A model generated the notes under the pieces. That model was given only the letters and a program-made list of their open reading frames with translations. It had not been told where the DNA came from and made no database searches. A DNA stretch of 64,000 bases from Lasiodiplodia sp. COLG20. Lineage: Eukaryota > Ascomycota > Dothideomycetes > Botryosphaeriales > Botryosphaeriaceae. Shown here one piece after another: positions 10,910 to 21,564 of this stretch; the first letter of the stretch is position 1, and each line of letters opens with the position of its first letter. The stretch spans positions 1,116,001 through 1,180,000 of the forward strand of contig VNWV01000005.1 of the NCBI GenBank assembly GCA_009801085.1. Direction: 5' to 3'. A program made the translations under genes and the position numbers.

Positions 10910-11854
10910 ATGACTCCCACGACTTCTGCCCGTGCGCTCGTCCGTCGCGGGCCCGTGTTGTCGCGTGCCGTAGGCCGTCCGTCTGGCGCTCGGCACGGAT
11001 GCACCAAGTCCAAGAGCGGCCAGGCCGTCGAGAAGTCTCCTGAGTCGGAGCCGACGACCGTGACCGTTCAAGGGCCGTCGTGGGTGTGGCTTGAGCCTGT
11101 GGGGAGACCCTTTCGTGCCTACAGTCGAGCACAGGCCCGCCGTCCCTATGTGGTCCAGCTGCTGAGCACCATCACGGTATGTATGGTCCCCACTCTCGAC
11201 CGAAATGCCGCGCTGACCGTTGAAGATTTGGTTCTTTGGCGATCTTTCCGCCCAGATGATTTCTGCCTCCGAGGAGGATTCCTACTCGCCGTCCAGGGCG
11301 CTGCGTTCCGTCTTCATCGGCAGTCTCACGTCCATCCCCAACTATCGATGGTTCATGTTCCTGGGCCAGTCCTTCAACTACAGTTCGAAGCTGCTGAGCC
11401 TGGCCACCAAAATCGTCGTGAATCAACTGGTGTTCACGCCCGTTTTCAACACTTACTTCTTCTCCATGCATTCTTTGTTGAGCGGGGCGACCTTTGACGA
11501 ACTCGTCGAGAGGGTCAGGATTGCCGTTCCGGTTTCATGGGTGAACTCCTGCAAGCGTTGGTCCCCTCGCCACCATTCGCACCTGAGATGCTGACCGAGA
11601 GCAAGTCTGGCCGGCCGTCACTGCCTTTAGCTTTACGTTCGTTCCACCGCAGTTCCGAAGTATTTTTGCAGGTAGGATCGGTGCTCATCTGGTTGTGGCG
11701 GCATGCTGACTCGTCCAAAGGTTTCATCGCGATCGGCTGGCAGAGTTGGCTGACCCTCCTCAACCAGCGGGCGGCGGCACAGGAACAGGCCGAGCATGCG
11801 AAACACCAAGAACATTTTAACATTTCGCAGCCTGCAGCACGTGAATATGCATAG
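10910..11854 (+). CDS. Mpv17/PMP22 family membrane protein (Sym1-like)
   Basis: Four exons (10910-11176, 11226-11556, 11606-11671, 11721-11854) with three introns of exactly 49 bp each yield 265 residues. After a long basic N-terminal segment (rich in Arg, Ser and Thr, a possible targeting presequence), the chain reads PYVVQLLSTITIWFFGDLSA, then FIGSLTSIPNYRWFMFLG, LVFTPVFNTYFFSMHSLLSG, and a C-terminal signature FSFTFVPPQFRSIFAG followed by FIAIGWQSWLTLLNQ. That order matches Mpv17/PMP22 proteins, small four-helix proteins of the mitochondrial inner or peroxisomal membrane thought to form channels. The extended N terminus suggests mitochondria. Splice junctions keep the family motif intact, which supports the model. 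The start is the first in-frame ATG. Confidence 0.9.
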
Positions 11855-12867
<1,013 letters not shown>

Positions 12868-13395
12868 CGTTGCAGTTGATGTGTGGTGCTTTGATGGTTT
12901 TTGTGGATGGCGATGTGGAGTTGTCGATGACGGGTGGAGTCGCCGATGGGTGTTGTTAGGAGTTGGAGGAGCGGGAGTGGGAGAAGCGCTTATATGGAAG
13001 GCGGGCGGGCGGCGGATGATCAGGCAGCGGCGCCCTGACTGTTTTTGCAGCCGATTTAGCGCGCTTTGAACGTCCTTACCAAGTGCTGGATTCAGAGCGA
13101 TTGCTAGCGCAAATGCGATTGGCTGAAAATAACCCAGCACGCGCTAAGCCGGAACGGGGCCCGCTGCAAGATCACCTTAGCGAGCGATGACGCCCGCGCC
13201 CGCGGCTCCGCTGGCCCCTGCACCCGCGCCGCCGTCCATGTTGATGAGCGCGCCAACGCGTCTCTCCGCCGCATTTGATAAATTCGCATAGCGCCGTCGC
13301 CCTCTCTGCCTCGACCACATTCGACCAGCCACTTGCGTCTCCACGCCCGCTTCTACCCCACACTTTCGAAACCCACTTACGACTCAACCTCCATC
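12868..13395. promoter_or_regulatory. Shared H3-H4 divergent promoter
   Basis: The 528 bp between the H3 and H4 start codons form the standard divergent histone promoter. On the H3 side, CCATATAAG on the minus strand (12989-12997) is a good TATA-type site about 120 bp before the ATG. A CCAAT box in reverse orientation (GATTGG, 13117-13122) lies near the centre. On the H4 side TTTGATAAATTCG near 13274 is a weak TATA candidate. Replication-coupled control is known for such pairs and inferred here. Confidence 0.8.
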
Positions 13396-13816
<421 letters not shown>

Positions 13817-14610
13817 GCAATTGTTTTTTCTGCATGTTTTTCACGAATCTTCTACATCGGCCTGGCTAGGCACGATATGAAGCCTTTTTCGCCGGATGGG
13901 TCAGGCTGGGTTTATGGGCTTTGTTGTATCATACGGCATATGGAGTTCGACGGAGGGTCAAGCAAGTCACATTGAATCAAGGAATGATACCACATAATCG
14001 AACAATCCTTGCACATTTCATCTCGCTCCGTTCTGCTTTCTTTGAGTGAAGAGTGCGTAGTGGACGGAAGTTTTTGTAGAGGGGTAGTAGTATGATGGCC
14101 GCGGTTTCACCGTCTCCATCGCTGTAGCCTACTGCCCGCCGAGAAAGCTATCCAGAGTGGTGTTTCCTTCGAGTCTTGCGCATGAGGACCGAGGACCTAC
14201 AATGAGCCGTCCTGCTGTTCCACGCTCTAAGTGATGCGAGCGCTTGCAACGCCTTGATCTGCTGCGGCTGGAACCTCGCTCTAGGCATGGGTAATCCAGC
14301 GTACTATCTACAGTAGACTGGCCTTTTGTCGTTCATGCTGCGATCAACCATGGACTGGATCCACCGGCGCCGGTACCTTGCCTTTATGCTGTGAATAATG
14401 CCTTAGAAATTCGACGCGCGTGTTACGCAATAGCTCGTCTTAAGTCCACTCTATGGCTGTCATACGCCTGCCTGATGCCTGAGGCATCCAGACGTGTCTC
14501 CAGCGCTCCGCCAGCTGGGCCCTCTATTGAAGCACTGCCAGTCATTAGTCGACTACCTCTAACTACAGTAGTCGTGCCTACTCTTTTTACATAGTAGAGA
14601 AGCTGCGGCA
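13817..14610. other. H4 3' flank up to the RIP boundary, no gene seen
   Basis: GC-balanced sequence without a supported gene. A pair of overlapping frames at 14391-14611 on both strands encodes nothing recognisable. CpA and TpG are still common here and vanish abruptly after about 14610. Confidence 0.5.
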
Positions 14611-14706
14611 AATTACTAAAGAGAAAATTACTAAATACACCTATTTTTATATAAAAACCCTAAATATACCTACCCCGACTCTAAATATACCTCTTTTTTA
14701 AAGGGG

Positions 14707-14840
14707 TAATTACTAAAAGCGACTCTCTAGTCTAAAAGCGATTTAAAGCGACCCGTCTACTTCTATAAGTTAATATATTTTTATTAGAATATCTATTTTT
14801 TACTATAGTAGATATCTCTAGACTTATTTATTACGATAAA
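14707..14840. repeat. Partial copy of the AATTACTAAAAGCGA element
   Basis: About 120 bp here (from TAATTACTAAAAGCGAC onwards) match the reverse complement of 17395-17549, including a TAGTAGATATCTC/T segment. It is one end of that inverted-repeat element and breaks off near 14835. The left flank (14616-14705) carries the CTAAATATACCTC repeats of another family. Confidence 0.65.
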
Positions 14841-14886
14841 TTACTAAATTACCTATATTTTAATTTTTATTTTTCGAATTAGAGAT

Positions 14887-15327
14887 AATTATTAAATACA
14901 TATATTTTTTACCGAAAAACTTTAAATACACCTTCTTAAAAATTTTATATAAAAACCACTAACGTTTATTAATAAAATTAGTTTTTTTTATAAATTTATA
15001 TTTTTCTATCTATTTACTATTATAAATGTTTAAAAAATACTTAGGTTCTCGATTTTATTAAGGCGTTATCGCGTTTAAAAAAAGTCGACTTTTAAATATT
15101 TTTTTCTAAAATATCTTACTATTTTTACGCTAAAAACTTATTTTTTTTTAATAAATTTATATTTTCTATATCTATTTATTATTATAAATGTTAAAAATAC
15201 TTAGAATTTCGATTTCGTTAAGATATTATCGCGTTAAAAAAAAAGTTCTTTAAAAAAAAGATATATATTTAGATTCGAAAGTATATATTTAGAGTTTTTC
15301 GGCGAAAAATATGTATATTTAGTAATT
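14887..15327. mobile_element. MITE-like element A, copy 1
   Basis: A 441-bp unit. The left end (AATTATTAAATACATATA then ACCGAAAAACTTTAAATAC) matches the reverse complement of the right end (AAATTACTAAATATACATA then GCCGAAAAACTCTAAATAT). The TIRs are about 50-60 bp and contain a spaced repeated core CTAAATAYA. A second copy of nearly identical length lies at 15801-16239. Non-coding and heavily RIP-mutated, so target-site duplications cannot be read with confidence. Confidence 0.65.
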
Positions 15328-15800
15328 TTTTCTTTAAATTACCTATCTATTTACTTAATTACCTACATTTTTTTAAAAAATTTATTTTATATATTTTAAC
15401 TAAAATTTAAGAAAAACGTATAGTAGAAATAGCTAAATATCTCGCTTAATATATATAATATTTTAATTTTTATTTATATTTATACGTAGTTTTAGCTATA
15501 GTTTTTAGTACTTAAACTAGAAATTTAATAACTAAAAAACTTAGAAACGATATATTACTAAATTATCTATATTTCGATTTTTATTTTCTAAATTACCTAT
15601 CTATTTACTTAATTACCCACATTTTTAATTTTTTTAAAATATTTTTATAAGTTTTTTAGTTATTAGATTTAATAAATTACTTAAATATTAGATTTTCTAA
15701 GATTAATTATTAAAATATTAAAAATATTACTAAAATATTAGATATAGACATATCGATTATTTATATAAAAATCTTTTATATATTAATATAAAAAAGAGCT

Positions 15801-16239
15801 ATTACTAAATATATATATTTTTCGCTAAAAAACTCTAAATATACTTCTTTTAAAATCTTTTATAAAAACTATTAACGTTCGTTAATAAAATTAGTTTTTT
15901 TTATAAATTTATATTTTTCTATTAATCTACTATTATAAATATTAAAAAAATACTTAGATTCTTGATTTTATTAAGGCGTTATCGCGTTTAGAAAAAGTCG
16001 ACTTTTAAATTTTTATTTCTAAAATATCTTACTATTTTAACGCTAAAAATTTATTTTTTTAATAGATTTATATTTTCTATATCTATTTATTATTATTAAA
16101 GTTAAAAAATACTTAGAATTTTAATTTTATTAAAGTATTATCGCGTTTAAAAAAAAAGTTCTTTAAAAAAAAGATATATATTTAAGTTCGAGGGTATATA
16201 TTTAGAATTTTTTAGTAAAAAATATATATATTTAGTAAT
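15801..16239. mobile_element. MITE-like element A, copy 2
   Basis: A 439-bp unit in direct orientation to copy 1, sharing its order of blocks: terminal ATTACTAAATATATATA, a GTTAATAAAATTAG segment, AAGGCGTTATCGCGTTTA, a GTCGACTTTTAAA segment and the right terminal GTATATATTTAGA..TTTAGTAATTTTT. Differences between the copies are mainly C/T and G/A changes, as RIP would leave. Confidence 0.65.
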
Positions 16240-16746
16240 TTTTCTATATAAAAACCTAATATTTTAGTAATAAAAACGTAATTAATAATATTTCGATAAT
16301 AAATATCTAAAAAAAATTTACTAAAATGTTAGGTTTATTACTAAAATATTAGGTTTTTTACCAAAATATTATATAAATTTTTAAAAAAATTACGTAATTT
16401 TAAGAAGATTTATATAGTAAATTACTATTATATATAAATTACTATAAAAATCTTCTTTAATTAGACTATTTTAAGTTAAATTTTAATATTTACTAAAATA
16501 TTACTAATTACGTTTTTATTACCGAGATGTTAGGTTTTTAAATTTATAAGTAATTTATATAAATATATTATATAAAAAATCTAATATATTAGTAAGATTT
16601 ATATATATCTAATATTTTAGTAATATTTTTAATATTTCGGTAATTAATTTTAAAAAATATAATATTTTAGTACGGTATATTACTAAATTATCTATATTTC
16701 GATTTTTTTATTTTTTAAATTATCTAGATATTTACTTAATAGAGCT

Positions 16747-17099
16747 ATTACTAAATATATCTCTTTCTAATACGAAAACTCTAAATATATCTATCTAGTT
16801 TAAATATATCTCTTTCTACTCTTACTACGTTTAAAGTTATTTAAATATCTTATTTAATAATAGCGTAAGTTTTAGTAATATATCGTTAAACTATATAAGT
16901 ACTAGTTAAATACTAGTAGCGTAGTAGCTAGAGCGATAAATAAATAACGTACGAATAACTTATAGACGGTCTAGGCGTTACTCTAGCTAAATAAAATAAT
17001 ATAATAACTTAAAACGTAGTAAAAATAGAAAAAGATATATTTAGATTTAAAAATATATATTTAGAATTTTTTAACGAAAAATATATATATTTAATAATT
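16747..17099. mobile_element. MITE-like element B
   Basis: About 353 bp. The left end (ATTACTAAATATATCTC, ACGAAAACTCTAAATATAT, TTTAAATATATCTCTTTCT) is matched in reverse complement by the right end, which carries the same three spaced motifs. The interior differs from element A and holds no readable protein. The TIRs are related to those of A, so the two may have used one transposase. Confidence 0.55.
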
Positions 17100-17245
17100 T
17101 TCTCTTACTTAATTACTTACTATAAATAATTTAGTAAATTACGAAATACTAGCTCTATATTAATACGTAAAGTAGTTAATTTAGTAAATAATATATAATT
17201 ATAGTTAATTTAATAAATAAACCGGTTTAAATTTATTAAAAAAAT

Positions 17246-17549
17246 AATTACTAAAAACGATTCGTATTTATCTCGAAATTACTAAAAGCGACCCTCTAGT
17301 CTAAAAGTAACTCTCTATTAAAATCTACTATATTTAACGTATTATAAAAGATTAATAATACTATAATTCTTATATACTTTCTATTATAATAATAATAGAC
17401 TAGTTTAAAGATATCTACTATAGTAAAAAATAGATATTCTAATAAGAATATATCGACTTATAAAAGTAGACCGGTCGCTTTAGATTACTTTTAGACTAAA
17501 GAGTCGCTTTTAGTAATTTCGTAATAAATATAGATCGCTTTTAGTAATT
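17246..17549. mobile_element. MITE-like element C with 70-bp terminal inverted repeats
   Basis: A 304-bp unit. The left arm runs AATTACTAAAAACGAT, then GAAATTACTAAAAGCGACCC, then CTAGTCTAAAAGTAAC. The right arm in reverse complement runs AATTACTAAAAGCGAT, GAAATTACTAAAAGCGACTC, TTAGTCTAAAAGTAAT. The two arms match over about 70 bp with only transition-type differences. The terminal motif is repeated two to three times within each arm. A partial copy lies at 14707-14840. Confidence 0.72.
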
Positions 17550-17763
17550 ACTTCTTTACTAAATTACTTAGTTTTTTATAAAAATAAGTAATTTCTTACT
17601 AGTTTCTTAACCGAATTATACGAAAATTTTAATAATATATTTATATACTACTATAAGCTTAAGTTTTAAATTTAATAATATTCGAAGTACGTAGTAGCGA
17701 GAAATTTACTTCGTATTTTTTTTTATATAAATAAACCGGTTTAAATACTATTTTTTAGAAGAT

Positions 17764-18067
17764 AATTACTAAATAGTATATATTTTACGCCGTGTAGACT
17801 AAATAGTATATATAAAACTAAATAGTATATATTATAACCGTACGACGAATTTAAGACTAATTTTTACTAAGATTATATTTAGATAAAAAGAGATTCTACT
17901 TAGTAATTTAACTCGTCGTAGTTAACGAGAAAAATTACGATATAATTAATTATTATTTATATATAAAATTAGTTAAGACTTCTTAATATACGATATAATA
18001 TATACTATTTAGTCTTTTATATACTATTTAGTCCGCTCGAATAGCTAATATATACTATTTAGTAATT
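17764..18067. mobile_element. MITE-like element D
   Basis: A 304-bp unit at the right edge of the block. The left arm has AATTACTAAATAGTATATAT followed by two more CTAAATAGTATATA motifs. The right arm repeats the same triple motif in reverse complement (AATTACTAAATAGTATATAT, GGACTAAATAGTATATA, GACTAAATAGTATATAT). The interior has no readable protein. The RIP block ends about 35 bp beyond it. Confidence 0.72.
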
Positions 18068-18100
18068 ACTTTTTTTTTTAGTAAATAACTTTTTTTTAGT

Positions 18101-18714
18101 TAACGTGCGGGCGGCCCACACGCATCGGAAAGTTGAGGCTGCCCGTTGGGGGAAGGCCGCCTTGATTGGCCCACCCCTGTCGATGCCAAGACCCTACCGC
18201 GACCTCACAACATAAAAGGCGGTCTTCCCTCGCTGTTTTAACCACCCGCCCATCCCCTCCTCCTTCCGCGACGACCGTGCCGCTGCACCCCTCTGCCCCG
18301 TTAAGGCCACCCGCTGAGGCATTTTTCTATCATCACGCTCCTTCAGGCCGCCACGACGCTCGATCCCCGTCCAGTGCTTCGCCGCGCAGTCCGATAGTCG
18401 ACTCCTTCCAAAGTTTCCTGCGCTCAGCACTGCCTCATTCTACGTCAGCTAAGGCTTTTTTGCTCTTGGCCTCCAGCAGACCTGCCGGTTTGGTAACAAT
18501 AAACCGCGATCCTGCGTCGCATCTGCTGCTTCGCCTCGCCGGATGACTCGCTAGTAAGAAGCCACGACGCCCCTTTCCACGCCAAAGAACGTTCGAGAGC
18601 TTATACGGGTCCATATGGCGTGATAGCGGGCTGACATTTCGTCACTTCTGGATCTCCTTGGCGCTTCCTTTCGATCGTCCCGGTCACATCGATTGCCCCC
18701 CGAGCACTTAGCTT
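18101..18714. other. GC-balanced spacer, no gene supported
   Basis: Normal composition resumes here. A CCAAT box in reverse (GATTGG near 18164) and a CATAAAAG motif near 18211 look promoter-like, but the open frame that follows (to 18546) has no in-frame ATG start and a low-complexity Pro/Ser composition. I cannot assign a gene. Confidence 0.4.
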
Positions 18715-18715
18715 C

Positions 18716-19390
18716 TAAGCCGCCTGTAGCATGATCACTGGCCATTTTTGGCAATACAGCACCCCCAAAACGTTGTTAGCTTTCTCCGCAGCCTTTAGGA
18801 ATTCTATCCGTACAGCACTCACATGCGGAACGGCCGAGACAGTCCGATTACCACATGTGTTGAAGTTACCAGAACCGTTGTTATTGTTCGAGTAGCTGGT
18901 CCATCCAATGCCGGTCGAACAACCCCTTTGACCAGACTGCAGGCTGAAGATGTGAGGATAGCGTTGCACCAGTTCGTCTCTCTGTTGCCTTCAAGGGCCA
19001 AGGAGACTATGCCCCCGGAAGCCGTGTCGGATGCTCGGTTGCAGTTCTCATCACAACGTTGTACCTCCGCCGGACGACGATCGTTACGGCGCAGGGTTGC
19101 AGCGTTGATGCCCAAAACTCCTTGGATAGCACCTTGATCTGCAGACAGTCGGCTTGTCCGTTTGTTTGGATGCATGGCTAGAGCAGTGTCTCACGCGGCA
19201 CAGGGGTGATCGTGTTGGTAGGAGACCGCGCCGTAGCTGTCCGATTGGGAGGAACCTTCAGCGAGGCCGGGATTTGACGACCCGGTGGCTTACGAGTCTG
19301 AGCTAGGCACGCCAGCTGCTGCGGCATTTATGCAGTTACCAGGATCGCAGGCCGCGTGGCAGCAGCTAAGAGCCCGAGAAGGACGAGCAT
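18716..19390 (-). pseudogene. Possible decayed secreted-protein gene
   Basis: On the minus strand ATG 19390 starts MLVLLGLLAAATRPAIL, a plausible signal peptide, followed by a GTAACT donor. Downstream the minus strand carries short stretches in two different frames that look like a Cys-, Gly- and Asn-rich secreted chain: one with CDENCNRASD and NWCNAILTSSAC, another with RGCSTGIGWTSY and FNTCGNRTVS. I could not join these with canonical introns into one frame, so either introns are missed or the gene is frameshifted. The family is not recognised. Small size, signal-like start and cysteine content would suit an effector-type protein, but that is inference only. Confidence 0.28.
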
Positions 19391-19520
19391 GTGCAAGGAG
19401 GCCGGAAGAATGGTGCCGGCAAGGGAGGGCGCTGTTGCCTGTATCTGCTCGAAGGTGAAGTGTATTTAAGGACGTGGTCTGTAGCACTGTATTGGAGGTA
19501 AGAAGAACTTCATTATCAGA

Positions 19521-21299
19521 ATGACGCAGTCTTTCACCACATTCTCCTTCCCGTCGCAGACCCAACGTCCGCTCACCTTCAAACTCTACGAGCCCAAGAC
19601 GGTCCACAAGTCCGCCCAAACTCGAGGCATTGGAGTTAACGGAGACAGTCAGGCCTTCGAGGTTTCTTCAGTTGACTCTGTGATAGCGGATGGCATCCGA
19701 GAAACTGCAGACACATCTGACTCGGTCTCGCGAGGACCGCTAACGGCCACCGTTGAGGATGCATGTTTTGAAACTCAAGGTTTGTTCCCGAAAGTTCGAA
19801 TATGAAAGCACATCTTCTAATGAGTTTCAGGCGAAACGGATCAGGTTGAAAGTGAGCGAGGGGCGACGGTTGAGCCCATCGCTGACGACGGACTATTGGT
19901 AAGTGCCGACGAAGAAATTGCAGCCCAAGGTACGAGGATATATAACCATTCCATCAAAGATCTCGGCAGCTGTTGGTGATTAACATATTCTGAGCATCCA
20001 GACCATCTCTAGTGGTGTAAGGGTCTGCCGTCTTCTCAGCGAAGCTCTGCATCACAGCGAAGTACTCCATCCCCTCGCCTGATGGAGGGCGATGACGCTG
20101 AGCGCGACCATCTGATCAACGATCCCATTGAAACCCATGATTCTACTTTATCTCGGCATTCCAGTAAGAGAATTCGTGATAGATCGCCAAGCTAGAGTGA
20201 TCTTGACGCGGACATATCCGATGCCACTTCTGTGAATTCTTCTAGTCAGCTGTCTAGGAAGCGCAGAAAACGCTCTCATTTAGAGAGGGTCGAATTCTCG
20301 CCTTTGCTTCCCGACATTCAGAAGCCTTCCACTCCCGCAGGTACCGTACAAGAGCAAGGAAGTTGTATTAGTGGCGAGGAAGATCGCCTACTCGGTCAAA
20401 GCGAGCCGTCATTCTCCACTCTCAACGGAAGGGCTAGACGGCACAGAAACAACAGAAGTAGTGTTGGAGCCCTTACGGATGGTGCTTTTGCCCACCAGAC
20501 GCGTCCACGGGACAGAACTTCTCAAGCCTCTCAGCAAGACACCGGCAATCTGCGGACTTTGCGGCGAGAGTCACAGACTCAACCAACCGTCCAGGGGCCC
20601 CGCAGAACTCGAAAATTCGGTATCAAGTCTCGTCTAGACGAACCTACAAGCTATTACACGGCTTCGGAGAGATCCAGTCATGGGCGGGCGACGTGTGGAT
20701 CGCTGATCCCGAAAAGGTCAGGAGCCTCGAGACCGTTTCTTAGTTGCCTAGCTTCAATGCAGAACCCATCGACTGCTACCTCTTTACGAACCGAAGAAAG
20801 AGTCGCAAGAGAAATGTACGTATAGCCTATATCTCCAGGGCTTTCTCTCCTATTCTACGTTCTCCCGGACTTGGGCAGTGTTCAAGCTCTCATCCATCCA
20901 CAAGACGGCCACGGTGATGCGGCTAGCTTCGAGTGTCCTGGCGTACTAGGAAATGTGATTGCGAAGCAGCTTGGACCGACGATGTGGCTTGTAGCAGGGA
21001 CGCTGCAGACCGGGTCTAAGGTTTGCTCTCCAAGCACTCAGCCGGAAGATGACGCTTTTGACCGGGAACGGAAGAGTGCGAGCGCAGATGAGGAAACGCC
21101 GAGTCTCTCTGGTGACGAATCCGAAGAGCAGTTCTCGGCAAAAAATCAACGTTGGTCTGGGGAGGACGATGTTCTTCTCTACCAGTGGGTTAAAGCTAGG
21201 AAGCCATGGTGGTGGATATTCAGCCAGTTTTCCATGAGAACGCCTGGCTCAGTCCGCACTCGGTATTCGATACTAAGACGTAGGACTACTCAACCATGA
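19521..21299 (+). pseudogene. Myb/SANT-like protein gene with RIP-type stop codons
   Basis: Exons 19521-19779, 19831-19929 and 20002-20819 keep one frame across introns of 51 and 72 bp. The third is interrupted by TAG at 20010 and TAG at 20193. Both sit where CAG (Gln) would fit, so each is explained by a CpA to TpA change. The chain is Ser/Arg-rich and disordered with a basic SRKRRKRSH segment. A last exon, ending at 21299, encodes NQRWSGEDDVLLYQWVKARK followed by RTPGSVRTRYSILRRR, a Myb/SANT-like helix-turn-helix. The junction between 20819 and this exon is unresolved, perhaps another frameshift. Such proteins bind DNA or chromatin; here probably inactive. Confidence 0.6.
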
Positions 21300-21564
21300 G
21301 CTAGTATCCTTTTTTTCCCCTACAAAAAAGCCTAGAACTCATAGATACTTTTCCCTTTCATGAATTGTTGGAATTCTTGTAAGTAGACAACGAACTGGCA
21401 GATGCTACTGAAGTATGAAGCGAGTGGTAGACCACGTATAAGGCTGTAAGGTATAAAGTTCGCCATTAAGCAATGCTGGATAGCAGAGAAAAAACCGCGC
21501 TAGGAATACGATAATGACTATTATCGTTAATGCTATTCAGCTTCTAAAAATCGTGTCTGTCAAT
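21300..21564. other. Short spacer, no gene seen
   Basis: AT-leaning sequence between the Myb/SANT and NACHT-WD40 remnants, which converge here. Nothing recognisable. Confidence 0.4.

Larger units (their letters stand above)
14611..18100. repeat. RIP-saturated AT-rich block built of short TIR elements
   Basis: Base composition collapses to mostly A and T at about 14610 and recovers sharply at about 18100 (GTGCGGGCGGCCC). CpA and TpG are almost absent while CpG and TpA persist, which is the RIP signature. No protein could be read in any frame. The block is a mosaic of elements whose ends share AATTACTAAA or close variants, listed individually. A further family carrying AATTACCTA and TTTACTTAATTA segments recurs near 14844, 15340, 15550-15625 and 16680-16740. 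Confidence 0.85.

Noticed and set aside
14611..18100. Centromere or replication origin in the AT-rich block
   Set aside because: The composition is explained by RIP acting on repeated elements; no independent sign of either was found.
18166..18546. 126-codon Pro/Ser-rich frame
   Set aside because: It has no in-frame ATG start and looks like low-complexity leader sequence.
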